DNA from: Lachnospiraceae bacterium
GTDB lineage: Bacteria > Bacillota > Clostridia > Lachnospirales > Lachnospiraceae
NCBI GenBank assembly: GCA_024684675.1
Contig: JAIKWO010000147.1
Location: forward strand, 1 to 45,195
Length of the DNA: 45,195 bases
Direction: 5' to 3'
A model generated the notes under the pieces. It was not told where the DNA came from. It made no database searches and worked only from the letters and a program-made list of their open reading frames with translations. This document shows positions 1 to 9,277 of this stretch, piece after piece. The translations under genes and the position numbers were made by a program. The first letter of the stretch is position 1. Every line of letters begins with the position of its first letter.

Positions 1-2292
1 CGGCCTGTCTTTTCTGCTGTCATATACTTTTATGAGATTTAAGCGAAGCGCGTTCGATACCACGCAGAAGCTCGATAAGCCCATTGCCGCCGCGCCAAAC
101 AGCGGATTTAAGCTCCAGCCGAATGCCGCCACATAGCAGCCTGCCGCCAGCGGGATCCCGATCACGTTGTAGAAGAACGCCCAGAACAGGTTCTCGTGGA
201 TATTGCGGAGCGTCGCACGCGAGATCCGGATCGCAGCTGCCACGTCGCGCAGGCTACTCTTCATCAGAACCACATCCGCCGCATCGATCGCAATATCGGT
301 ACCTGCGCCGATCGCGATACCGACATCCGCGCGTGTCAGAGCAGGCGCATCGTTGATGCCATCGCCCACCATTGCTACCCTGCCATGCTCCATGAGATCC
401 CGGATCACCGCTTCCTTGCCATCCGGCAGAACGGATGCGACCACCTCGTCGACGCCCGCTTCTCCTGCGATCGCAGTAGCCGTGATCTCGTTATCACCGG
501 TTAACATAACTGTGCGAATGCCCATTTTCTTCAGTTCTCTGATCGCTTCTGCCGAGTCGTCTTTGATCGTATCCGCGACGGCGATCACACCGAGGATCCG
601 TCCCTCTTTGGAGAAAAGAACAGGCGTCCTGCCCTGTCCAGCCAGCTGCGACAGTGTATCGTCACTGTCAACATCTTCGCCGGTCATCTTTGCGATAAAG
701 CGAACATTGCCGCCTGCGATCTGTATGCCATCCACCTTCGCAGAAAGACCGTTTCCCGCCACCGCTTCAAACTCCGTTGTAACAAGCGGCTGTACATGAT
801 TTGCTTCTGCGTATTCGACGATCGCTTTTGCGATCGGATGCTCGCTCTTACTCTCCAGCGCATAGGCAGCACACAGAAGTTCGTTTCGATCCGCTGTGCC
901 AAGCGGGATCACATCCGTCACCCGCATCACGCCTGTAGTGATCGTACCCGTCTTGTCAAGTGCGATGATCTCGGTCCTGCCCGTCTGCTCCAAAGACGCC
1001 GCCGTCTTAAAAAGGATCCCCGCCCTTGCGGATACGCCGTTCCCGACCATGATCGCAACAGGTGTTGCAAGCCCAAGCGCGCAAGGGCAGCTGATCACGA
1101 GAACCGATACCGCTCTTGCCATCGCATAGCCCACTGACTCGCCTGCAAGGAGCCAGACTGCAAACGTGATGAGTGCGATGCCGATCACAACAGGAACGAA
1201 AATGCCTGAAACACGGTCCGCGATCTTGGCTATCGGTGCCTTAGTCGCCGCTGCATCGCTGACCATACGGATAATTCCCGCAAGCGTTGTATCTTCGCCA
1301 ATGCGCTTGGCCTCACAGATCATGTGACCGGAAGTATTGATCGTCGCAGCCGATACATTGTCTCCGATCGTCTTCTCGACAGGGACGCTCTCTCCCGTAA
1401 GGGCCGCTTCGTTTACTGCACTCTCACCTTCTACGACAATGCCGTCGACAGGAATGCTTTCACCCGGACGAACCACAAACCGGTCGCCTACCTTGACCTC
1501 TTCGATCGGCACCGTTTTCTCAAAAGCGCCGTCCAGAATGACAGCCGTCTTCGGGGCAAGCTTCATCAGGGACTTCAGTGCATCCGTTGTCTTGCCTTTG
1601 GATCTTGCCTCCAGCATCTTGCCGACCGTAATGAGCGTCAGGATCGTTGCCGCCGATTCAAAATAGAATTGGTTCATGTAGTATATGATCAGGTCTTCGT
1701 TCCGATCGACCACTGCCGCGGTCATCGCAAACAGCGCCCATACGCTGTATGCATAGGCTGCCGTCGCGCCGAGTGCGACCAGCGTGTCCATATTGGGCGA
1801 ACGGTGCACAAGGCCCTTAAAGCCACTCACAAAAAACTTCTGATTGACCACCATCACAGCGCCGGCAAGCAATAACTCATATAAGCCCATCGCCACGTGA
1901 TTGCCGTCCAAAAACGCCGGGAGCGGCCAGTCCCACAGCATATGTCCCATCGAGACATACAAAAGCGGAAGCAGGATGATGACAGAAGCAATAAGGCGTC
2001 TCTTCATCCGTGGTGTCTCGGTGTCTTTCAGTTCATTCTCGTAGCGGTCACTCGAAGCAGCGCTGCCGGCTCCCGAGCCGTTCTTAGCGCCGGCGCCCTT
2101 CAGACTTGCGCCATAGCCCGCAGCTTCTACTGCCTGTATGATCGCATCGGGTGATGCGCTTCCCACGACACCCATTGAATTGGTAAGAAGGCTTACCGCG
2201 CAGCTCTCTACGCCTTCCACAGCGCCAACTGCCTTCTCTACTCTCGTCTGGCATGCAGCGCAGCTCATGCCGGTAACATTGTATTGTTCCAT
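1..2292 (-). CDS. copA: Copper-translocating P1B-type ATPase (partial, C-terminus runs off left edge)
   Basis: Reverse-strand translation read by hand (absent from ORF track because it has no stop in the window): [22 protein letters not shown] (HMA, CxxC), [32 protein letters not shown] motifs. Confidence 0.96.
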   Translation of the reverse strand, partial: MEQYNVTGMSCAACQTRVEKAVGAVEGVESCAVSLLTNSMGVVGSASPDAIIQAVEAAGYGASLKGAGAKNGSGAGSAASSDRYENELKDTETPRMKRRLIASVIILLPLLYVSMGHMLWDWPLPAFLDGNHVAMGLYELLLAGAVMVVNQKFFVSGFKGLVHRSPNMDTLVALGATAAYAYSVWALFAMTAAVVDRNEDLIIYYMNQFYFESAATILTLITVGKMLEARSKGKTTDALKSLMKLAPKTAVILDGAFEKTVPIEEVKVGDRFVVRPGESIPVDGIVVEGESAVNEAALTGESVPVEKTIGDNVSAATINTSGHMICEAKRIGEDTTLAGIIRMVSDAAATKAPIAKIADRVSGIFVPVVIGIALITFAVWLLAGESVGYAMARAVSVLVISCPCALGLATPVAIMVGNGVSARAGILFKTAASLEQTGRTEIIALDKTGTITTGVMRVTDVIPLGTADRNELLCAAYALESKSEHPIAKAIVEYAEANHVQPLVTTEFEAVAGNGLSAKVDGIQIAGGNVRFIAKMTGEDVDSDDTLSQLAGQGRTPVLFSKEGRILGVIAVADTIKDDSAEAIRELKKMGIRTVMLTGDNEITATAIAGEAGVDEVVASVLPDGKEAVIRDLMEHGRVAMVGDGINDAPALTRADVGIAIGAGTDIAIDAADVVLMKSSLRDVAAAIRISRATLRNIHENLFWAFFYNVIGIPLAAGCYVAAFGWSLNPLFGAAAMGLSSFCVVSNALRLNLIKVYDSRKDRP

Positions 2293-2315
2293 GATATTAC
2301 TCTCTTTCCAAACTA

Positions 2316-2681
2316 CTACTTCATCAGCTTCTGCAGCGTCACGACGAGCTCGTCGATCACTTCGTCATTGCCCTGCCTGATGTTGTCGGCAACGCAGGTA
2401 CGCATATGATTGGCAAGAAGCGCCTTGTTAAAACTGTTCAGCGCCGACGTGATCGCAGATACCTGGATCAGCACATCCGTGCAGTACGCATCGTTCTCAA
2501 GCATTCCTTCCACGCCGCGCACCTGACCTTCGATCCGCTTTAGGCGGTTCATCAGGTCTTTGTATTCCTTCTCACTTCTGTCCTTGTGCTTCCCCGAACA
2601 GCAAGGACAGCATTCTGCGTTTTCTTCTGCTATATTCTCCGCGCCTGTATTGCAGGCACAGGTTTTCTCCTGATCTGCCAT
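2316..2681 (-). CDS. csoR: CsoR/DUF156-family metal-sensing repressor
   Basis: [53 protein letters not shown]: classic CsoR fold with Cys-His-Cys ligands. True start is MADQEK (AGGAGGATACGGTATG RBS); the ORF-track start at 2801 reads through the promoter. Confidence 0.93.
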   Translation of the reverse strand: MADQEKTCACNTGAENIAEENAECCPCCSGKHKDRSEKEYKDLMNRLKRIEGQVRGVEGMLENDAYCTDVLIQVSAITSALNSFNKALLANHMRTCVADNIRQGNDEVIDELVVTLQKLMK

Positions 2682-2740
2682 ACCGTATCCTCCTATCGTA
2701 TAATCGCCACGCTCCGTAGTTGGCTGTAAGCTCCGTCTTG

Positions 2741-2801
2741 TATACCCCCGCGGAGTATCTCTTTTCGCGTTTATATTATACCCCCGCGGGGTATTTGTCA
2801 A
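2741..2801 (-). promoter_or_regulatory. csoR promoter with two CsoR-type operators
   Basis: TATACCCCCGCGGAGTAT (2741-2758) and TATACCCCCGCGGGGTAT (2777-2794), starts 36 bp apart; minus-strand TTGACA (2796-2801) and TATAAT/TAATAT flank/overlap the second. Confidence 0.8.
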
Positions 2802-2854
2802 CAGGTATTTTGCAAACTTTTCTCAACAAGGGAGGGGTCCGAAACTTTTTCCAT

Positions 2855-2890
2855 AACGCAAAAAGAGCCGCACCATACGGTGCAGCTCTC
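2855..2890 (-). terminator. Rho-independent terminator after the IolE-like gene
   Basis: Minus strand GAGCTGCACCGTATGGTGCGGCTCTTTTTG. Confidence 0.75.
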
Positions 2891-2897
2891 ATTCATT

Positions 2898-3830
2898 TTA
2901 GATTGCGTATCCAACGCTCTTTAAATATTCCACGCTGGCTCTTACATCACGCAGGCTCGTATCGGAATTCCTCGGATCCCGCTCCTGCTCGATCGTGATG
3001 TAGCCGCTGTATCCGATCTCTTCCAAAACCTTTTTGATACCCGGATAATCGAGCGCTCCTGTTCCGATCGGACACATCGCACCCTTGCCGCAAGCCTCGA
3101 AGAAACGAATCTTCTCATTCATCACTTCATCGTAAACGGTTCTGTTCACGTCTTTGAAATGAACGTAATCGAGTACCGCTTCGTACTTCTTTAAATACTC
3201 GGCCGGATCCATTTTCGAATAATACAGATGACCGGTATCAAGGCAGAGACCTGCGACCGCATAAGGAATGTCCCTGACAACTTTCTCGATCTCATCGGCA
3301 AATTCAATGTAACCGCCGGCATGCGGGTGGATCACCGGACGTACGCCGTGGAAATTCGCTCTCTCGCAGATCCCCTTTACATGACTCATCAGCTTCGCCC
3401 AGTCGCGATCATTCAGTCTGGGGCTCGTATCATCGTGACCCGCCGCAAAGTTGCGCTCGTCATGTCCCCAATCCATAACCGTCATATACGGTGTGGAGAA
3501 CTTCTGACCCTCGTGCCTTAAAAGAGGCGGCAGCTTTGTGATGAGAGAGCAAATATCGTCAACCTGCTGCAACACACTTGCATAATTCTCATCACTCAGA
3601 AGATCGTTGAAAATAGTTCCCGCCACAATTGACAGATTATGCTTTTTGAGTTCAGCAGACACCAGATCCACATCAATCGGAAGATAACCGTACGGTCCCA
3701 ACTCGATCGCTCTGTAGCCTGCTTCGGATGCTTCCTTAAGCACTCTTGTCCATGGCGGCAGATAAGGATTCTTTACATCGTCAACGCCCCAACAGCAAGG
3801 TGCGCCGCAGATACTCATAGTCATCGTCAT
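2898..3830 (-). CDS. Sugar phosphate isomerase/epimerase (IolE-like xylose-isomerase TIM barrel)
   Basis: 310 aa; SICGAPCCWGVDD, CLDTGHLYYSKMDPAEYLKKY, YSGYITIEQERDPR typical of the AP endonuclease 2/IolE superfamily. Confidence 0.85.
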   Translation of the reverse strand: MTMTMSICGAPCCWGVDDVKNPYLPPWTRVLKEASEAGYRAIELGPYGYLPIDVDLVSAELKKHNLSIVAGTIFNDLLSDENYASVLQQVDDICSLITKLPPLLRHEGQKFSTPYMTVMDWGHDERNFAAGHDDTSPRLNDRDWAKLMSHVKGICERANFHGVRPVIHPHAGGYIEFADEIEKVVRDIPYAVAGLCLDTGHLYYSKMDPAEYLKKYEAVLDYVHFKDVNRTVYDEVMNEKIRFFEACGKGAMCPIGTGALDYPGIKKVLEEIGYSGYITIEQERDPRNSDTSLRDVRASVEYLKSVGYAI

Positions 3831-3889
3831 TCATCTCCTCACCGTGAATAAACACACGACTATTTTAACATATCGATCGACAAATGTGA

Positions 3890-5386
3890 TCAAATCTCCT
3901 TTTCGTGGATTTCCTGAATGCTGTCAATTGCCGAGAGCATCGGCTTAATATCTTTTCCAAGAAGTTTTCTGTCCACATAGTTCTTTGTGATCTTCATGAC
4001 CGTACCGCTCAGTGCCAAGACACCGATCAGGTTGGGGATCGCCATCATACCGTTGAACGTATCGGAAAGATCCCAAGCAAGCGCCAGGTCCATCGTCGCG
4101 CCGACAAGAATGAATACAACAAACAGGATCTGGTAGATCTTGATCGCCTTTGTGCCGAACAGATATTCAAAGCCCTTGCTGCCATACTGGCTCCAGCCAA
4201 GTACGGTGGAGAATGCGAAAAACAGGATCGCGATCGCGATGAAAGCTGCGCCGAAATCGCCGAACACGGTAGAAAATGCTTCCGCCACGAGAGCGGTGGA
4301 AACCTTATCGGACAAAACGGCGCCTGTTTCCAGATTAACCAGCCCGCTGGACAAAACCGCAAAAGCCGTCAATGTACACACGATGATCGTATCCGCAAAT
4401 ACTTCGAAAATACCCCACATTCCCTGTACAACCGGCTCACGTACATTGGAGCTCGAATGCACCATAACAGAGGAGCCGAGGCCTGCCTCGTTTGAGAAAA
4501 CGCCGCGCTTCATGCCCCACTGAATCGCAAGCGCCACGCCGCTTCCCACGATACCGCCGCCTACAGCCTTCAAGCCGAAAGCGCCTTTGATGATCGATGA
4601 AAAAACTGCGCCCGCCTGATCGAAATTCGCAATCAGGACAGCGAACGCGCCGATCAGATAGATGACTGCCATGAACGGAACAAGCTTCTCCGTTACGGAA
4701 GCGATCCTCTTAAGGCCGCCTACAATAACAAGTCCGGCAATGACCATCAGGATCAGTCCGGTCGCATAATCCGGAATCGAGAACGCGGAATTCATGTTAA
4801 CCGCGATCGAATTCACCTGGCTCATGTTGCCGATGCCAAAGGATGCGATCACACAGAAAATGCTGAAAAGAACTGCCAAAAGCGCACCAATCTGTTTGCA
4901 GCCTTTCTTCGCTCCCAGACCGTCTTTCAAATAGTACATCGCGCCGCCGCACCACTCATCTCTTTCATTTCTTCTTCTGTAATAGATACCCAGAACGTTT
5001 TCGGAAAAGTTGGTCATCATACCAAAGAATGCCACGATCCACATCCAGAAAATCGCGCCGGGGCCACCGGATGCGATCGCCGCTGCCACACCTGCAATAT
5101 TGCCGGTACCGATCGTAGCCGCAAGTGCCGTACACAGGCTCTGAAACTGCGAGATCTGCATATCCTCTTTCGCCGTGTGCGAAGTGACACGCGAATCCTT
5201 AAAAATACCGCCAATGGTATTCCTAACCCAATGGCAAAAATGAGAAATCTGGAAACATTTTGTCAGAAGTGTCATGATAATACCCGTTCCAACCAGCAAA
5301 ACCAGCATGGGCAATCCCCAGACAAAACCGTTAACCGCTCCGTTAACTGCCTCCAGTTGTTCGAAAAAACCGCTCATCATCGTCAT
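3890..5386 (-). CDS. Alanine/glycine:Na+ symporter (AGCS family)
   Basis: 498 aa; ATIGTGNIAGVAAAIASGGPGAIFWMW, FSNEAGLGSSVMVHSSS are AGCS signatures. Confidence 0.93.
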   Translation of the reverse strand: MTMMSGFFEQLEAVNGAVNGFVWGLPMLVLLVGTGIIMTLLTKCFQISHFCHWVRNTIGGIFKDSRVTSHTAKEDMQISQFQSLCTALAATIGTGNIAGVAAAIASGGPGAIFWMWIVAFFGMMTNFSENVLGIYYRRRNERDEWCGGAMYYLKDGLGAKKGCKQIGALLAVLFSIFCVIASFGIGNMSQVNSIAVNMNSAFSIPDYATGLILMVIAGLVIVGGLKRIASVTEKLVPFMAVIYLIGAFAVLIANFDQAGAVFSSIIKGAFGLKAVGGGIVGSGVALAIQWGMKRGVFSNEAGLGSSVMVHSSSNVREPVVQGMWGIFEVFADTIIVCTLTAFAVLSSGLVNLETGAVLSDKVSTALVAEAFSTVFGDFGAAFIAIAILFFAFSTVLGWSQYGSKGFEYLFGTKAIKIYQILFVVFILVGATMDLALAWDLSDTFNGMMAIPNLIGVLALSGTVMKITKNYVDRKLLGKDIKPMLSAIDSIQEIHEKEI

Positions 5387-5439
5387 CTCCTCTCTTTAAG
5401 CGACCTCATAGTAAGTCTTTACAGCTCTGTCGAGAAAAT

Positions 5440-5475
5440 AAAAAAAGGGCGCTTCGGTATTGAAACCGAAACGCC
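5440..5475 (-). terminator. Intrinsic terminator in the AGCS leader / after the mcp gene
   Basis: Minus strand GGCGTTTCGGT-TTCAAT-ACCGAAGCGCC-CTTTTTTT; 11-bp stem. Confidence 0.88.
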
Positions 5476-5586
5476 TTTGCTTCATTCAATCGGTATGAAC
5501 TTATAAATCCCTTGATAAGACTATACGGGTTTCGTCACTGCTTGGCAATTGACGCTATGCACAAATGTGCCAAACGAAATAGCGAC
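5440..5586 (-). ncRNA. Candidate structured cis-regulatory leader of the AGCS gene
   Basis: Minus strand GTCGCTATTTCGTTTGGCACATTTGTGCATAGCGTCAATTGCCAAGCAGTGACGAAAC contains complementary segments (TTTCGT/ACGAAA, TTGGCA/TGCCAA, CGCTAT/ATAGCG) followed by the intrinsic terminator. No known riboswitch class recognised. Confidence 0.4.
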
Positions 5587-5604
5587 TTTGTTGTATAATC
5601 CACC

Positions 5605-7650
5605 CTATATCTTAAAGAACTCCATATCGCCGCTTAGGTTGTCAGCGATCTCTTTCAGCTTGCCGGAGGCCTCGTTTAAGTTGGCAACGGTCGCATCAAG
5701 CTCTTCCATCGCAGCGCCGGTCTCTTCGGCGCTTGCCGCATTCTGCTGCGAGATCGCAGACAGCGCAGACATGGTATCAACAACGGAATTCTTCGCTGTA
5801 ATACTCTTATCCGTCGCGGACGAGATGCTCTCGATCCCCTGTACGGTCTTGTCGATCTCCGCGATCATCTTGTCCACGGATGCAAGTGAATTCTCAAGCG
5901 CAGCCTTCGTCTCTTCATTGCTGGACTGTACATCGCCGACTGCAACTACAGCCGCATCGGATCTCTCAAGTAGGGAGATCATCTCCGTCTTGATCTCATC
6001 TGCAAGCTCCTTGGAGTTATCTGCAAGCTTACCGATCTCTTCCGCCACAACGCTGAAGCCTCTGCCGGCATCACCTGCACGGGCCGCTTCAATACTTGCA
6101 TTGAGGGATAACAGGTTCGTCTGGGTTGCGATATTCGTGATGCCCTCAACCTTTTCACTGATACGTTCAACCGCATGCTTCGTCGCATAAATCACATCGC
6201 TGATGTCAACGATCTTGCCGGATGTCTTCTCGCTTGCGCTCTTCAGGCCGTCGATCGATTCCGACGTAGTCTTGGAAGCAACGCTCATCTGATCAGCGGA
6301 ATCGGAGATATCGCCGGCTGTCGTCTTGATGTCCGTTACGGAAGAATCAACCGTTCCCGTCGCCGAAACAGCTGTCTCGATCTCATCCGCCTGATGGGTT
6401 GCGCCGGTTGCGATATCCTGTACCGCATTCGATACATCATCAACCGTCTTTGCGATCTGATCAGTCATATCGGAAAGCTCATCCGCGGAATTGGCCACAT
6501 GATTTGCAGACTTCTTGATCCCGGATACGATCGCATACAATTTATTGGAAAACTTGTTGATATCACGCAGCATAACGCCGAACTCGTCCTTGCGCTTTAC
6601 AACGATGGTCTCATCAGAGAGCTCACCGCCTGTCATCTTATTGACAATATCGCAAACTTCACGTACCGGCTTCACATAGCTTCTTGCAATCAGCACCGCA
6701 GCGATGCCGGCGATTACGATCATCACCAGCGAAATCAGAAGGATAATCAATGCCGTACTTCTCGCTTCAGCCAGTACTGTCTTCGAATCCGCAGCCGCTA
6801 CGATCGTAAACTGCGAATTCGGCTCCTTCACATACGAAACATAAGCATCATAACCCTTGCCGGAATCTGTCGTATAGAAGCCGCTGTTCTTTCCGGAAGT
6901 CATAAATTCCGAAGTGGATCTGGACTCTTCTTCATGGTCAACACCATAGGTATACTGGGAGTGCGCTGCCAAAAGACCGGTTCTGTCTGCAACAAATGCA
7001 TCCTTACACTCCGCTGCCAGAATATCATGCATCCCGATCAGACTGTAATCTCTCGATACAATACCCAGGAACTTGCCGTCGGTATCCTTTACCGCAACTG
7101 CGATTGTAATTATTCTGTCTCCGTTTCCTTTGGAAATGGCGGTATTGGAAACATAGATGCCGCCTTCCGATGTCTTGCCGTTCTCGTAGTAGTCTTCACC
7201 GACTACATTGACACCGGAAATTTCATCCGTACGAAGCACCTGCATACCATCCTTATCCGTAATGACTGTCGGATTACCGTCTGCAAGGAAATCATTGATC
7301 GAATTCATCTGCTCTAACATGGATTTTTCCAAAACGGCACCTGCCGCAGGATTACGAAGGTATGCGATCGTCGAAGGTGCAGACGAAAAAGCTTTCATGG
7401 CAGATACGTTGGTATCGATCAGCTTTGCAAACAGATCTTCCACATAACGTGCTTCCCAATTCAGGCTCTCCTGCGCGGATTCGATCGCTTTATTGGTAGA
7501 TGTCACATAGCTCATCCCTGCTATCAGAAGCATCGGGATCGCCACGCCGCAAAGCATAATCAAGGTCAACTTGGTCTTGATACTGTTCTTCCACGAAACA
7601 ACACTGTTTGCGGCATGTTGGTCAGTAACTTTTTTTGAACGAAATCTCAT
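5605..7650 (-). CDS. Methyl-accepting chemotaxis protein (Cache sensor, HAMP, MA domain)
   Basis: Two TM segments, extracellular Cache-like region, [41 protein letters not shown] hairpin tip. Start placed at MRFRSKK (GAGGAGGAAAGTTATG). Confidence 0.93.
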   Translation of the reverse strand: MRFRSKKVTDQHAANSVVSWKNSIKTKLTLIMLCGVAIPMLLIAGMSYVTSTNKAIESAQESLNWEARYVEDLFAKLIDTNVSAMKAFSSAPSTIAYLRNPAAGAVLEKSMLEQMNSINDFLADGNPTVITDKDGMQVLRTDEISGVNVVGEDYYENGKTSEGGIYVSNTAISKGNGDRIITIAVAVKDTDGKFLGIVSRDYSLIGMHDILAAECKDAFVADRTGLLAAHSQYTYGVDHEEESRSTSEFMTSGKNSGFYTTDSGKGYDAYVSYVKEPNSQFTIVAAADSKTVLAEARSTALIILLISLVMIVIAGIAAVLIARSYVKPVREVCDIVNKMTGGELSDETIVVKRKDEFGVMLRDINKFSNKLYAIVSGIKKSANHVANSADELSDMTDQIAKTVDDVSNAVQDIATGATHQADEIETAVSATGTVDSSVTDIKTTAGDISDSADQMSVASKTTSESIDGLKSASEKTSGKIVDISDVIYATKHAVERISEKVEGITNIATQTNLLSLNASIEAARAGDAGRGFSVVAEEIGKLADNSKELADEIKTEMISLLERSDAAVVAVGDVQSSNEETKAALENSLASVDKMIAEIDKTVQGIESISSATDKSITAKNSVVDTMSALSAISQQNAASAEETGAAMEELDATVANLNEASGKLKEIADNLSGDMEFFKI

Positions 7651-7814
7651 AACTTTCCTCCTCAAAAACACCGATCAGGACAATCTGACCGCTTGTCAGA
7701 CACCCTGTCAAAATAGGATTATAGTCCTATGTTTCAGAAAAGTAAATAGAGTTGTTTGAATAGAATATACATTACATTATTTTTTCACAAAAATCGTTTT
7801 CGGGTTTTGTGAAA

Positions 7815-7846
7815 CAAAAAATGCCCATCCGGATCGGATGGGCATT
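7815..7846 (-). terminator. Terminator of the repeat lipoprotein gene
   Basis: Perfect 11-bp stem ATGCCCATCCG-ATC-CGGATGGGCAT followed by T-run on the minus strand. Confidence 0.88.
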
Positions 7847-7864
7847 CCCGTAATTCTTGTCGAA

Positions 7865-8146
7865 TTATTTTGCTTCTGTCTCAGTAGCCTCTGTCTCAGC
7901 TGCTTCAGTCTCTGTAGCTGCTGCTTCTGTCTCTGTAGCTGCTGTCTCAGTTGCTTCAGTTTCTGTAGCTTCTGTTTCAGTTGCTTCTGTCTCTGTAGCT
8001 GCTGCTTCTGTCTCTGTTGCAACAGTCTCTTCTACAACAGTTGCCTCTGTCTCAGCTGCAGGTGCTGCTGCTGTGCTGCCGCAAGCGCAAACGAATGCGG
8101 ATGTCATAACTACTGCGAATACTACTGCTAATACGTTCTTTTTCAT
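7865..8146 (-). CDS. Small putative lipoprotein with Thr/Glu/Ala low-complexity repeats
   Basis: MKKNVLAVVFAVVMTSAFVCACGSTAAAPA signal/lipobox then tandem (A)TETEA units; RBS AGGAGGAAATTATTATG, promoter and terminator all present. Confidence 0.75.
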   Translation of the reverse strand: MKKNVLAVVFAVVMTSAFVCACGSTAAAPAAETEATVVEETVATETEAAATETEATETEATETEATETAATETEAAATETEAAETEATETEAK

Positions 8147-8201
8147 AATAATTTCCTCCTAAATGTTGTTGCTATCGTGGTATCTCTCAACCACATCTAG
8201 G

Positions 8202-8230
8202 AGTATAAGCCTTTTTGAATGCAAAGTAAA
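8202..8230 (-). promoter_or_regulatory. Promoter of the repeat lipoprotein
   Basis: Minus strand TTTACT-N17-TATACT. Confidence 0.6.
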
Positions 8231-8412
8231 TACTTTTTGAACAAAAAATGAACACAATAACAGTTTTCAGCGTTTTTGTTCATATTCCGTTCATATTTTA
8301 ACAATCCTTCGCCTTTGTGAACAATCAAAAGTATTGTATCGCCTCGCATTTTGTGCAGGATCACAATATGCAGATCCTATGGTGCTCAAACTGTCGGCAA
8401 TCTGTTTTTGTC

Positions 8413-9264
8413 TTATGTCAACTTAATCGCCCTTGCAGCTTCCATTTTTTCCAAAACAGAGTCCGGAACAGCTAGATGTCCCTTCCCGATCGCAAGATCG
8501 ATGGTCGGTTTGTTGGCGCCGTGAAAATCACTGCCACCGCTCTCCAACAGATCATACTTCTTCGCTAGACTCTTCATCTGCCGTGTCTCACCCTCCGTGT
8601 AGGTAGAGTAGATCGTTTCCATACCATCCAGGCCGACTTCTTTTAAATGGGAGATAAGCGTCTCCAGGCGGGCATCCGACATATGGTAGAGCGTGGGATG
8701 CGCAAGGGCGGAGATTGCTCCGGTCTCCTTCAGGAGCGCAACAACGTCCTCGGGAGACACCTTTTCTCTGGGGACATAGCAGGAACAGTGATCACCGACG
8801 TAGCGGTCAAAGGCTTCCTTCTTATTGCCGACATAATGATGCTTCATAAGATAATCCGCATAGTGCGCCCTGGTCAGAACCGAGTCGGGATACAACGCGC
8901 GAAGTGTATCATAGTCGATGTCAATCCCGCCAATCTCGCGAAGGCGACGACACATCTCGATGTTGCGTTTCTTGCGCGATGCCAGAAACTCGGCAAGGCG
9001 CGCCCGGAAGACCGGATGCTCCTTATCAATGAAAAGACCTACGATATGCAGATCTTTTCCCTCGTAATTGGTCGAAAACTCGATACCCGGAATAACAGAA
9101 ACAGGCTGCCCCTCGGCAGCCTGCATGGCTTCATCGATTCCGTCCGTCGTATCGTGATCCGTCAGGGCAAACGCAGAAAGCCCCTTCTTAAGCGCATATG
9201 TTACAAGCTCGGTCGGTGTGAACGTGCCGTCCGAACAGTTTGAATGGACGTGAAGATCGATCAT
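8413..9264 (-). CDS. PHP-domain phosphoesterase
   Basis: MIDLHVHSNCSDGTFTPTELVTYALKKGLSAFALTDHDTTDGIDEA; ALAHP; SGGSDFHG. ORF track start (9552) overlaps the upstream gene; start corrected to 9264. Confidence 0.9.
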   Translation of the reverse strand: MIDLHVHSNCSDGTFTPTELVTYALKKGLSAFALTDHDTTDGIDEAMQAAEGQPVSVIPGIEFSTNYEGKDLHIVGLFIDKEHPVFRARLAEFLASRKKRNIEMCRRLREIGGIDIDYDTLRALYPDSVLTRAHYADYLMKHHYVGNKKEAFDRYVGDHCSCYVPREKVSPEDVVALLKETGAISALAHPTLYHMSDARLETLISHLKEVGLDGMETIYSTYTEGETRQMKSLAKKYDLLESGGSDFHGANKPTIDLAIGKGHLAVPDSVLEKMEAARAIKLT

Positions 9265-9277
9265 ATCAATGAACCTC

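Noticed and set aside
196-1875. Several plus-strand ORFs at the left edge (84-356, 196-504, 203-799, 796-1137, 1324-1875)
   Set aside because: Antisense to copA, which is absent from the ORF track only because it is truncated.
2720-2998. 92-aa plus-strand ORF over the csoR promoter
   Set aside because: Covers operators and a terminator; the TPAEYLFSRLYYTPAGYL repeat is just the translated duplicated operator.
6175-7317. 380-aa plus-strand ORF
   Set aside because: Antisense to the mcp gene; low-quality composition and no RBS; spurious.
7865-8060. Possible CRISPR or minisatellite array
   Set aside because: Repeats are imperfect, codon-periodic and without unique spacers; they encode the TETEA protein.
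7857-8162. Plus-strand ASVSVAS-repeat and Cys-rich ORFs, and minus-strand Gln/Lys-rich ORF (7777-8022)
   Set aside because: Alternative frames of the TETEA lipoprotein repeats; only the 7865-8146 frame has signal peptide, RBS, promoter and terminator.
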